Origin: Deltaproteobacteria bacterium
Lineage (GTDB): Bacteria; Myxococcota; Myxococcia; Myxococcales; SZAS-1
DNA length: 64,000 nt
Reading direction: 5' to 3'
Assembly: GCA_018266075.1 (NCBI GenBank)
Contig: JAFEBB010000003.1
Span: 145,741-209,740, forward strand
Shown here one piece after another: positions 27,233 to 34,908 of this stretch (its first letter is position 1; every line of letters begins with the position of its first letter). The notes under the pieces were generated by a model. That model was given only the letters and a program-made list of their open reading frames with translations. It ran no database searches and was not told the DNA's origin. A program made the translations under genes and the position numbers.

Positions 27233-28446
27233 GCCGCGAGCAGCGCGGCCACGCGATCCAGCACGGCGTCGGCGAGGGCGTCCTTGCGCTGGAGCGCGAG
27301 CGGCTCCTGCTTGCCGTCGCGGTGGAGCAGGGTGGCGGCGTTCTGGTCCACGTCGAAGCCGCGATCGCTTTGCGCGACGTCGTTGGCCACGACGAGATCC
27401 AGGTTCTTCTTCTGCAGCTTGGCCTGCGCGTTCGCGAGCAGCTGCTCCGTCTCCGCGGCGAAGCCCACGAACACCGGCCGCAGCGGCCCCGTGCCCGCGG
27501 CCTGGCTCGCTTCACCGAGCACGTCCGGCGTGCGCTCCAGCACCAGCGTCTCCGCGCCTTCGCCCTTCTTGAGCTTCTGCTCGGCCACCTGCGCGGGCCG
27601 ATAGTCGGCGACGGCGGCGGCGGCGATCACCGCGTGCATCCCTGGCAGCGCGGCGAGCGTGGCGCGGAGCAGCTCCTGCGCGGTGGTGATCCGGATCAGC
27701 GTCACGCCCGGCGGCGGCGAGATCGACACCGGTCCGCTCACCAGCGTGACCTCGGCGCCCCGGCGGCGCGCGGCCGCGGCGATGGCGTAGCCCATCTTGC
27801 CGCTCGAGCGGTTGGACACGAAGCGCACCGGATCGATCGCCTCGCGCGTGGGCCCCGCGGTCACCAGCACGCGGCGGCCGGCGAGGTCGTGGGGCGCGAG
27901 GAGGCGCTCGGCGGCGTCGAGGATGGCGTCGAGGGTGGCCAGGCGGCCGGCGCCCACGTCGCCGTCGGCGAGGGCGCCGCTCTCCGGGCCCACGAAGTGG
28001 AAGCGGGGCAGCTCGCCGAGCGCGGCCACGTTCTCTTGCACCAGCTCGTTCTCCCACATGGCCGTGTTCATGGCCGGCGCGAGCAGGATGGGGCAGCGCG
28101 CGGCGAGCAGCGTGGTGGTCACGGCGTCGTCGCCCAGGCCGGCGCGGATGCGGCCGAGGAGGTCCGCGGTGGCCGGCGCGATGACGAAGAGGTCCAGCCC
28201 GCGCGCGATGGCCAGGTGGCCGTAGGCGGAGTCCTGCGCGGGATCGAGCAGGTCGGTGAGCACCGGCCGTCGCGCCAGCGCCTGGAAGGTGAGCGGCGAG
28301 ACGAACTGCGTGGCCGCGCGCGTGAGGCAGACGCGCACGTCGGCGGCGTCCTCTTTCACGAAGGCGCGCACCAGCTCGCAGGCCTTGTACGCCGCGATGC
28401 CGCCGCCCACGCCGATGGCGATGTTCTTGCCCGAGAAGCGAGCCAT
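27226..28446 (-). CDS. coaBC: Bifunctional phosphopantothenoylcysteine decarboxylase/synthetase
   Basis: 406 residues. The N-terminal flavoprotein half (about 1-180, IAIGVGGGIAAYKACEL, then APAMNTAMW) is the CoaC decarboxylase. The C-terminal half (VLVTAGPTREAIDPVRFVSN, RSSGKMGYAIA, DLVVANDV) is the CoaB synthetase. Together they make 4'-phosphopantetheine from 4'-phosphopantothenate and Cys in coenzyme A synthesis. Oddity: where E. coli Dfp has the active-site Cys in the A-C-G-D motif, this protein reads ALADGDVGAGR, so an Asp appears to replace it. The gene is alone in its transcription unit. Confidence 0.93.
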   Translation of the reverse strand: MARFSGKNIAIGVGGGIAAYKACELVRAFVKEDAADVRVCLTRAATQFVSPLTFQALARRPVLTDLLDPAQDSAYGHLAIARGLDLFVIAPATADLLGRIRAGLGDDAVTTTLLAARCPILLAPAMNTAMWENELVQENVAALGELPRFHFVGPESGALADGDVGAGRLATLDAILDAAERLLAPHDLAGRRVLVTAGPTREAIDPVRFVSNRSSGKMGYAIAAAARRRGAEVTLVSGPVSISPPPGVTLIRITTAQELLRATLAALPGMHAVIAAAAVADYRPAQVAEQKLKKGEGAETLVLERTPDVLGEASQAAGTGPLRPVFVGFAAETEQLLANAQAKLQKKNLDLVVANDVAQSDRGFDVDQNAATLLHRDGKQEPLALQRKDALADAVLDRVAALLAAR

Positions 28447-28510
28447 GCCGTGGTTATAGCGCCGGATCCGGCTCGGATCTGCTTTCCGGACGAGGCGCCC
28501 GGTCGCGGGC

Positions 28511-28534
28511 CGTGGGTCGTGGGTCGTGGGTCGT
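28511..28534. repeat. Short heptanucleotide tandem repeat
   Basis: Three exact copies of CGTGGGT (28511-28531) plus a partial fourth, in the 124-bp gap between coaBC and the FadL-like gene. It is probably neutral slippage DNA. The same gap also holds GCCGGATCCGGC (28461-28472), a palindrome. Confidence 0.6.
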
Positions 28535-28570
28535 TCGGAGACGCCCAGGCGGCTCGCGAAGCGAATCGGC

Positions 28571-30070
28571 CTAACTCGACGCGCCGTCGTCGTCGTCGGT
28601 CTTCGGCTTCTGCTTCTTCTTGGGCGCCGGATCGGGCTTCTTCTTGGGCGCAGGCGCGTCGCTGTCGTCCTTGAGCTTCTGCGGCTGCTCTTCGGACGCG
28701 TCGTCCTTCTTGGGCTTGTCGTCGTCGCCGATGGCGTCGCTCTTGGGCTTGCTGGGCGTGGGCCGGACGATGTCGAAGTTGTAGCGGAGGTCGATGGCGA
28801 AGACCTCCGTCTGCCCGCTGTAGCTGTAGGGCGGATCCGGGTTGGTTTCGGTCTTGTCCGCGTGGCGCTGGCCGATGATGCCGTACTGGAACACCGCGTC
28901 GATCTCCACGGGCTCGGTCATCGTCTCCATGGGGCTCATGAAGCGGAAGCCGATGCCGCCCGAGAGCACGTGCGTGGGGCCGTCGAGGATGTTGGTGAGC
29001 CCGTTCTGCAGGGGCACCATGGTGGGGCGGAAGTAGTAGCCGCCGCGCAGGTCCACCGAGTCCACCACGCGCCACTCCACGCCGAAGCGGGGGATGAGGA
29101 TGTCCTCGAAGCCGGGCGGCGCGTCCTGCGAGCTCATGGCCAGCGCGTCGGTGAGCCCCAGGCCCGAGGCGAGGACGCCGCTGAACTTCACCTGGATGGC
29201 CGCGGCCGGGTTGGGCGCCGCGCTCCAGCGGGCGTACTCGAGGTCGGCGTCGAGGGTGACCGACGGGATGGGCGCGTAGTGCACGCCGAGCGTGAACTCG
29301 TTCGGGGTGAAGAACACCACGCCCTTCACATCCAGGAAGAGGCTGCCCACGTCGCCCAGGGCGATGTTGGTGGGCAGCTCGTAGTTGAGGTCCATCGACT
29401 GTCGCCAGCAGAAGCCGATGCGCAGGTTGCTCAGCGGGATGAGGGTGAGCCCGGCCACCAGGCCCTGCTTGGTGATGAGCTCGTTCACCAGGTCGCGGCG
29501 CTGGAAGTTCTTGTTGAAGAGGTCGACGTTGAACTCGATGTCGCCCGAGAAGTCCGAGAGCGCCTGCAGGCCCAGGCCCAGGTAGAGCCAGTCGGTGGGC
29601 TTGCCGCCCAGGCCGAGGAACACCTGAATGCGGTCGGGCGAGGATTGGTAGAGGTACCAGCTCGGCTCGCTGGGCTCCACCGCTTGAACCTTGATCAGGT
29701 TTCGCGTGGGCAGCGACAGGCCCACGCCGAGCGCGAGCCGGTCCTGGAGCTTGCCCGCGAAGGGGAAGATGAAGCCCAGCGTGTACGAAGCGGAGCTGGG
29801 CGGCCCGTCGGGGAGAGCGAGCTTGGCCGCAGGGTCGTCGGGCGTGACCGTGGTGCTGGGCGACTCGTAGAAGATGCCGAAGCCCAGGTTGATCAGGGAG
29901 TGATCCACGATCAACGACGGGTTGTAGAAGGTGGCGGTGAAGTCGCGGGCGTCGGAGGTCATGGCGCCGCCCATGGAGAGCGCGCGCGAGCCGAAGCCGA
30001 AGGTGTCGAAGGTGCTGGCGTGGGCGGGGAGCGGCGAGAGCAGCAGCAGGACCAGCGCGAGCTTTCGCAT
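28571..30070 (-). CDS. FadL/OMPP1-family outer-membrane transport protein
   Basis: 499 residues from ATG at 30070; the open frame begins 135 bp earlier but the signal peptide (MRKLALVLLLLSPLPAHAS) fixes the start. FadL-type features are the mature N-terminus (TFDTFGFGSRALSMGGAMTS), which includes the hatch segment, then F-YNPSLI and many amphipathic barrel strands. FadL proteins admit hydrophobic molecules such as long-chain fatty acids through the outer membrane. Unusually, the barrel's final strand (about residue 430) is followed by some 65 residues made mainly of Lys, Asp, Pro and Ser, instead of ending at the barrel. It overlaps nothing and follows the 30103-30741 gene on the same strand. 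Confidence 0.85.
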   Translation of the reverse strand: MRKLALVLLLLSPLPAHASTFDTFGFGSRALSMGGAMTSDARDFTATFYNPSLIVDHSLINLGFGIFYESPSTTVTPDDPAAKLALPDGPPSSASYTLGFIFPFAGKLQDRLALGVGLSLPTRNLIKVQAVEPSEPSWYLYQSSPDRIQVFLGLGGKPTDWLYLGLGLQALSDFSGDIEFNVDLFNKNFQRRDLVNELITKQGLVAGLTLIPLSNLRIGFCWRQSMDLNYELPTNIALGDVGSLFLDVKGVVFFTPNEFTLGVHYAPIPSVTLDADLEYARWSAAPNPAAAIQVKFSGVLASGLGLTDALAMSSQDAPPGFEDILIPRFGVEWRVVDSVDLRGGYYFRPTMVPLQNGLTNILDGPTHVLSGGIGFRFMSPMETMTEPVEIDAVFQYGIIGQRHADKTETNPDPPYSYSGQTEVFAIDLRYNFDIVRPTPSKPKSDAIGDDDKPKKDDASEEQPQKLKDDSDAPAPKKKPDPAPKKKQKPKTDDDDGASS

Positions 30071-30102
30071 CCGCCGATCGTCAGCGGGAGTGCGGCGGAG
30101 TG

Positions 30103-30741
30103 TCAATGACTTGAATCTTTGCGCGGGGCGGTGAAGTGGAGCGGCACGTCGACCTCGTCCGCATCCTCTTTCACCGTCGCGCCCAGGAGCCGCGTCTGCA
30201 GGCACTCAGCAAGGTGCACGCGAAAGCCCTCGAGCGGCGGCGCGAAGCTCGCTTGCACCACGCGATGCCCCTCGAGGGTGAGCGTCGCCGTCGCGTCGAT
30301 GGCGTCGGGCTTGTCGGTCGAGAGCAGGTGCTCCTGCCAGCAGGCCTCGAGCGCGCGCGTCACGCGCACGAGCGGCGCGGCATCGGCGGCGGCGGCGAGC
30401 TCCCACTCACGGATCGCGAACGCGTCGTGCGCGCGGGCTTCGGCCATGGCGCGAACCTGGTCGCGCTCGGGCCCGTCGCCCTGGCCGTCGACCTGCAGCG
30501 CCGTCTCCAGCTTCTCCACGGCTGCCCAGCCGCGAGCGAGCGCGCGGTGCACGTCGGCAGGGTGGTCGCGCTTGCCGAGCAGCGGCCGCGCGGCGGAATC
30601 GAGCGCGCGCGCGGCGATGAGCGCGGCGCGAACCGTCTCCACCGAAGCTTTCTTCGGCGCCTCGAGCTCAGCCAGCTTGGTTTGCAGCGGCACGGGGATT
30701 GGCTCCGCCGCCAGCGCGATGGCCAGCAGCGCCGCGACCAC
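30103..30741 (-). CDS. Small exported protein of unknown function with a TonB-C-like end
   Basis: 212 residues from GTG at 30741. A hydrophobic leader (VAALLAIALAAEPIP) suggests export. The middle is Ala-rich helices. The last 60 residues (VVQASFAPPLEGFRVHLAECLQTRLLGATV... VDVPLHF) resemble the C-terminal module of AgmX/TonB-type proteins, in which a C-L-Q-x-x-L helix is followed by a V-x-V-P-L-x-F strand. It starts 3 bp after the stop of the PP2C gene, so it is co-translated with it. Function is not assigned. Confidence 0.65.
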   Translation of the reverse strand: MVAALLAIALAAEPIPVPLQTKLAELEAPKKASVETVRAALIAARALDSAARPLLGKRDHPADVHRALARGWAAVEKLETALQVDGQGDGPERDQVRAMAEARAHDAFAIREWELAAAADAAPLVRVTRALEACWQEHLLSTDKPDAIDATATLTLEGHRVVQASFAPPLEGFRVHLAECLQTRLLGATVKEDADEVDVPLHFTAPRKDSSH

Positions 30742-30744
30742 GCG

Positions 30745-32010
30745 CTACTCCTCGATGAACGGCTGCACCGCCTGAGCGATGGCCAGCTCCTGCCGCGCCT
30801 CGGAGAGGTTCGCGTTGGCCGCGCGCAGACGGTCGGAGAGCACCTGCACGAAGCTCCACAAGAGCTTCACCGCGAGCACCGGCTCCTTCTTCATCAGCGT
30901 CATCAGGTCGTTGCGCGAGACCACCATCACGCGCGTCGGCTCGCTGGCGCGCACGGTCGCCGAGCGCGGCTCGTTGTCGATGAGCCCCATCTCGCCGAAG
31001 TGGCCGCCCGCGCGAAGCTCGGCGATCTCCACGCCGTTCTTCTCGATGGAGACGCGTCCGCCCACGACGATGAACAGCTCTTCGCCGGGCTGGTTCTCGA
31101 GCACGATCTCGCGGCCGCCGGGATAGGTGCGGCTGGTGGCGATCGCGAGGATCGCGGCCTGCTCCTTGTACGAGAGGTGCTTGAAGAGCGGGATGCGACG
31201 CAGCGCCTCGAAGCGCGCGTTGGTCTCGGCCGCCTGCGCGCTCGCCTGCGCCTGGCCCGGGACTTTGACGACGACGGCGGTGATGTTGTCCTTGCCGCCG
31301 CGCGAGTTGGCGAGGTCGATGTACTTCTTGGGCTGCTCGGCGGGCTCGCCGGCCATCAGCGGCGCGACTTCCTCGTCGGCGAGGTAGCCGTGCAGACCGT
31401 CGCTGCAAAGCATGTAGACGTCGCCCGGGACGAGGTCCACCAGCAGCGTGTCCACCTGCACGCTCTCCTGGATGCCCACCGCGCGGGTGATGACGTTGCG
31501 GTACTGCGAGGTCGCGGCCTGCTCCTTGGTGATCTGGCCGGCCTTGATCTGCGCGTTGACGAGGGTGTGGTCCTCGGTGAGCCGGTGCGCCTGGCCGCCG
31601 CGGAGCAGGTAGATGCGCGAGTCGCCCACGTGGCCGATGACGGCGCGGTCGCCCGCGGTGGCCAGGCCGACGAACGTCGTGCCCATGCCGCGCTTGGCCG
31701 CGTCGTTGCTGGCCATCTTGTAGATCTCGGCGCAGGCGCGCTGGACGGCCTGCTCCATCAGGCCCTGGGCAGCGAGCTTGTTGCCGCTGGAGGGATCCTT
31801 GGCGAGGCGGCGCATCACCTCGGCGTTCTTCACGAAGATGTCGCGCACCACTTCCACTGCCTTGGCCGAGGCGACTTCACCCGCCGCGTGGCCGCCCATG
31901 CCGTCGGCCACCACGTAGACGCCGGCCGCGTCGTCGGCCAGGAACGCGTCCTCGTTGTGCTGGCGCTTGCGGCCCACGTCGGTGAGGGACCACGACTGGA
32001 CTGGGGGCAT
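30745..32010 (-). CDS. PP2C protein phosphatase fused to a cyclic-nucleotide-binding domain
   Basis: 421 residues from ATG at 32010 with AGGAG upstream. The N-terminal PP2C domain (about 8-250) has the full metal-binding set: TDVGRKRQHNEDAF, VVADGMGGHAAG, GTTFVG, GDSRIYLL, LCSDGL and GGKDNITAVVV. The C-terminal domain (about 275-400) is a cNMP-binding beta-barrel with the phosphate cassette FGEMGLIDNEPRSATV. PP2C enzymes dephosphorylate Ser/Thr residues, antagonising Hanks kinases such as the one at 23056. The fusion suggests that cAMP, cGMP or another nucleotide tunes the phosphatase. The ligand cannot be read from sequence, although Arg-Ser-Ala-Thr in the cassette is compatible with cAMP/cGMP binding. 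Confidence 0.9.
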   Translation of the reverse strand: MPPVQSWSLTDVGRKRQHNEDAFLADDAAGVYVVADGMGGHAAGEVASAKAVEVVRDIFVKNAEVMRRLAKDPSSGNKLAAQGLMEQAVQRACAEIYKMASNDAAKRGMGTTFVGLATAGDRAVIGHVGDSRIYLLRGGQAHRLTEDHTLVNAQIKAGQITKEQAATSQYRNVITRAVGIQESVQVDTLLVDLVPGDVYMLCSDGLHGYLADEEVAPLMAGEPAEQPKKYIDLANSRGGKDNITAVVVKVPGQAQASAQAAETNARFEALRRIPLFKHLSYKEQAAILAIATSRTYPGGREIVLENQPGEELFIVVGGRVSIEKNGVEIAELRAGGHFGEMGLIDNEPRSATVRASEPTRVMVVSRNDLMTLMKKEPVLAVKLLWSFVQVLSDRLRAANANLSEARQELAIAQAVQPFIEE

Positions 32011-32140
32011 GAAACGCTCCTGCGCGGGCCGGATGCGGACGGAATCCTGCTTATAGACCGAGGCGCCAAATCGTGTCGATGGAGTCTTCCCGTGACTCTG
32101 CGCCGGCCAGGTGACGCGCGTCACCGACTGGGGATCTGGA

Positions 32141-32608
32141 TCAGGGCAAGCCCAGCTCGCCCTTCAGCCGCTTCACGATCTCGAAGTACTCCTTGCGGCT
32201 GAACGGCTGGTTGAGGATGTGGAAATCCTTCTTGGACAGGCCCACGCAGCCGAAGCAGTAGGTGCAGTCGGAGCAGTTGCGCGAGTAGGTGAGGTAGGCG
32301 CTGCCGGTGCAGAGCTCGCACTGCACGCAGTACGCGCTCGCGTGACACGAAATGCAGTCCACCGAGTGGGTGCACTCGGTGCAGTCGCGGCAGTTGTCGC
32401 AGTGGTTGCAGCGGTAGCAGTTCTGACACCCGTTGCAGAACATGCACGCCGTGCAGCGCTCGCACTGCTTGCAGGCGTAGCTGCCCGGGTTGCCCGCCTC
32501 GGTGGTGAAGGCCCGCGCCAGCCGCTGGTACTCGTCGAAGAAGCTGCGCTTGGTCAGCTTGGCGAGGTCGGCGGCGCTGATCAGGGGAGCGGTCTCGGTC
32601 TTGGCCAT
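32141..32608 (-). CDS. Cysteine-every-third-residue protein, function unknown
   Basis: 155 residues from ATG at 32608; the frame is open 66 bp further. Between about residues 45 and 125 there are 21 cysteines, mostly spaced C-x2-C (CKQCERCTACMFCNGC and on), with Asn, Asp and Tyr between. The N-terminal 40 residues are an ordinary helix-rich segment; the C-terminal 30 (KEYFEIVKRLKGELG) form a basic helix. There is no signal peptide. The spacing suits a metal-loaded or beta-solenoid-like stack rather than a classic zinc finger. Similar proteins occur in myxobacteria but I know of no established function. Confidence 0.75.
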   Translation of the reverse strand: MAKTETAPLISAADLAKLTKRSFFDEYQRLARAFTTEAGNPGSYACKQCERCTACMFCNGCQNCYRCNHCDNCRDCTECTHSVDCISCHASAYCVQCELCTGSAYLTYSRNCSDCTYCFGCVGLSKKDFHILNQPFSRKEYFEIVKRLKGELGLP

Positions 32609-32673
32609 GGGGGGCGAGCCTAGCAAAGCCCGGCCGGGACCCAAGCGCCGCGAGAGGGGACGCTGAAATGACA

Positions 32674-32705
32674 CGCGGCGCGCCCCCGCGAGGGAGCGCG
32701 CCGCG
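32674..32705 (-). terminator. GC-rich hairpin after the PPC lipoprotein gene
   Basis: CGCGGCGCGC (32674-32683) pairs with GCGCGCCGCG (32696-32705), with further CCC/GGG pairs inside the loop. It lies just beyond the 3' end of the reverse-strand lipoprotein gene. On that strand it is followed by TGTCATTTCAG, so it is a plausible but T-poor terminator. A very similar structure follows the neighbouring lipoprotein gene. Confidence 0.5.
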
Positions 32706-32728
32706 CGAACTTCACAGCCAACCCAGCG

Positions 32729-34747
32729 TTACGGGATGCTGACCTGCAGGGTGCCGTTGGGCGCCGCGCCACCCTTCACCTGGTCGACCCAGATGTAATA
32801 GGTGGTGTTGCCCGGCAGAGCGCCGCCGCCGTCGACCGCGGTGCTCACCGTGCCCGCGCCGCACGCCAGCTCGGTGCCCGTGCCGCAGGGCGAGTCGGTG
32901 ATGAGCATCGCCGCGACACCCACCTGGTCCACGCCGCCGTCCGGCTCGATGTACGAGGTGGAGATGCTCGGCGCGCCCGCGGCCGGCGTGGTCACCGAGA
33001 ACACCACGTCAGCAGCGAGCGGAACCGGCGCGCCCGTGTTCGGGTCCACGCAGATGCTGTTCAGGTCGGCCGGATCCGGCTGGATGTTGTTGTTGGCGCC
33101 GAAGGTGTCGAACGCCGCCGTGCCGAGCGCGCCGCCGTCGGGCTGCGTAGCCAGTGCGATCGCCACTGCGCCCGAGCAGGTGTCGTTCGCGGGCGGAGGA
33201 ACGGGCGCGGCCAGGGTGACCGTCACATCGAACGGGCCGCTGGCTGTGCCGTACCCGTCCACCGCGAGGATGTAGCTGCCCGCGGGGACACTGGCCTCAT
33301 CCAGGGTGACCGGGCCGCCCACGGTCGGCGCGAAGCCGCAGGTGAGCTCGCCGCTGGGACCCGCGTCGGCCAGGGGGCAGGCCGAGTCGATAGAGACGAT
33401 GGCATCCAGACCACCGCCGTCCTGGGGCGTGACGACCGCGGTCACGCGCTGGGGCTGGCTGAGGGTGAAGCCGTAGTACACGTCCGGCGCGCCCTGGCCG
33501 CCGCAAGTCGATGCGAGCTCGTCGTTGGCGGCGAACGAGGTACCGCTCACCGTGGCCACACCGGAGCCGTCGAAGGTCAGCGCATCGGCGGCGGTGCAGA
33601 GGTCGTTGGCCGGCGGAGGGACCGGCGCGGCGGTGGTCACGGTGAGGTCGAAGGCGCCGATCGAGCCGGAGTAGCCATCGACGACGATGAAGTAGTCGCC
33701 CGCAGCCACGTTGGGCAGGGCGAGGTTGGCGCTCGCGCCGGCCTGGTTGCACCCGAGCTCGGTGGCGCTCGCGCCACAGCCCGAGAGCAGGTCCACCACA
33801 GGCTGGAGGCCACCGTCGGTGTTGGTGGCGGTGGCGGTCACGGTCACCGAGCTGTCCGCGGCCAGGTGCAGGGCGTAGAAGACATCGTTGCCGCTGCCGC
33901 CGCAGGTCTGGCTGGTGTAGTCCGGCGAGAAGGTGGTGTTGTCACCCGAGGCGGTGAAGGTGCCGTTGCTGCCGGCCGTCAGGGCGAGCGCGGAGTCGCA
34001 GGTGTCGCCCGGGGGAGGCTGGCGCACGGTGATGGTGTACGCGCCGAGGCCGGTGCAGTCGTACGAGCCCACGAGGAACGTGTAGGTCTGGCCCGAGGTC
34101 ATGGTGACCGTGGTCTGCTCCGGGTCGCCGTTGAAGCCGGTGTCCGAGCCGCCCACGCAGGCGGAGACGGTGCCCGCGGCGCAGGTGTCGAGGACCACCA
34201 GCACGGAGTCGAGGTTGGCGTCGGTCGGGGTGACCACGACCTGGTAGGCGCCATCCGCCGGCGCGGTGAAGCTGTACACCGCGTCGTTCACCCAGCCGTA
34301 CACCTGGCTGCAGGTGCCGTTCGGGTCGAGCGTGAAGTCGGTCTTCGCGTTGGTGGTGTCGCCGGCAACGGCCGTGCCGAGCGTGAGCGCGGTCGCGCCC
34401 GTGCAGCTGTCATCGGCCACGCCTGCACCGGGGCAGGTGGAGGCGGTGGTGCCGCCCGAGCCGCTGCCGCTGCCGCTGTTGCCGTTCGAGCCGCCCGTGG
34501 AGCCATTGGTGATGCCCGTCGAGCCGGTGCTGCCGCCGTTCGACGCGCCCGTGGAGCCGTTGAGGCCCGTGGAGCCGTTCAGGCCGGTGGTGCCGCCGTT
34601 GGATCCGCTGGTGGAGCTCGCGGTGGTCCCGGTGGTGGTGCCGGTGGAGGTGGTGGTGCCGCTCGTCGATCCCGAGCTGCTGCTGCTGCTACCCGAGCAG
34701 CCCGCGGCGAGCGCAAGCACGCCCGTGAGAAGGAGAATCCGCTTCAT
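32729..34747 (-). CDS. Lipoprotein with Ser/Gly/Thr linker and PPC-like domains
   Basis: 672 residues; AAGGAA precedes ATG 34747. Lipobox ALAAGC. Residues about 18-105 are a Ser/Gly/Thr linker. Several beta-sandwich units follow, each opening with (P)PANDTC or PPGDTCDSA and containing a Y-x-F/V-T strand, D-L-x-V-T and G-Y-x-G motifs (GDYFIVVDGYSG, GSYILAVDGYG). These are the hallmarks of bacterial pre-peptidase C-terminal (PPC) domains, about four copies. PPC domains are usually attached to secreted enzymes, but no enzyme domain is present. It is probably a surface or matrix-binding protein. Its N-terminal signal and linker resemble those of the next lipoprotein gene. Confidence 0.8.
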   Translation of the reverse strand: MKRILLLTGVLALAAGCSGSSSSSSGSTSGTTTSTGTTTGTTASSTSGSNGGTTGLNGSTGLNGSTGASNGGSTGSTGITNGSTGGSNGNSGSGSGSGGTTASTCPGAGVADDSCTGATALTLGTAVAGDTTNAKTDFTLDPNGTCSQVYGWVNDAVYSFTAPADGAYQVVVTPTDANLDSVLVVLDTCAAGTVSACVGGSDTGFNGDPEQTTVTMTSGQTYTFLVGSYDCTGLGAYTITVRQPPPGDTCDSALALTAGSNGTFTASGDNTTFSPDYTSQTCGGSGNDVFYALHLAADSSVTVTATATNTDGGLQPVVDLLSGCGASATELGCNQAGASANLALPNVAAGDYFIVVDGYSGSIGAFDLTVTTAAPVPPPANDLCTAADALTFDGSGVATVSGTSFAANDELASTCGGQGAPDVYYGFTLSQPQRVTAVVTPQDGGGLDAIVSIDSACPLADAGPSGELTCGFAPTVGGPVTLDEASVPAGSYILAVDGYGTASGPFDVTVTLAAPVPPPANDTCSGAVAIALATQPDGGALGTAAFDTFGANNNIQPDPADLNSICVDPNTGAPVPLAADVVFSVTTPAAGAPSISTSYIEPDGGVDQVGVAAMLITDSPCGTGTELACGAGTVSTAVDGGGALPGNTTYYIWVDQVKGGAAPNGTLQVSIP

Positions 34748-34851
34748 GCCTATTCCTTGGTTGAGGTCCAGACGGCCGGGCGAGGTGGTACACCTTTTCA
34801 GGGGCCTACCTCAATAGCCTGTCAAATTTTCTTGGTGTCCCGGAAATGAGA

Positions 34852-34883
34852 GCGGCGCGCTCGGCCGAAGCCGGGCGCGCCGC
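34852..34883 (-). terminator. Hairpin after the second linker lipoprotein
   Basis: A 14-bp stem, GCGGCGCGCTCGGC (34852-34865) with GCCGGGCGCGCCGC (34870-34883), closes on a CGAA tetraloop. It lies 25 bp past the stop of the reverse-strand gene that begins at 36315. On that strand it is followed by TCTCATTTCC, closely resembling the flank of the hairpin at 32674-32705. Confidence 0.6.
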
Positions 34884-34908
34884 GTTGCTGCTCAATCGAC
34901 TGGGACGC

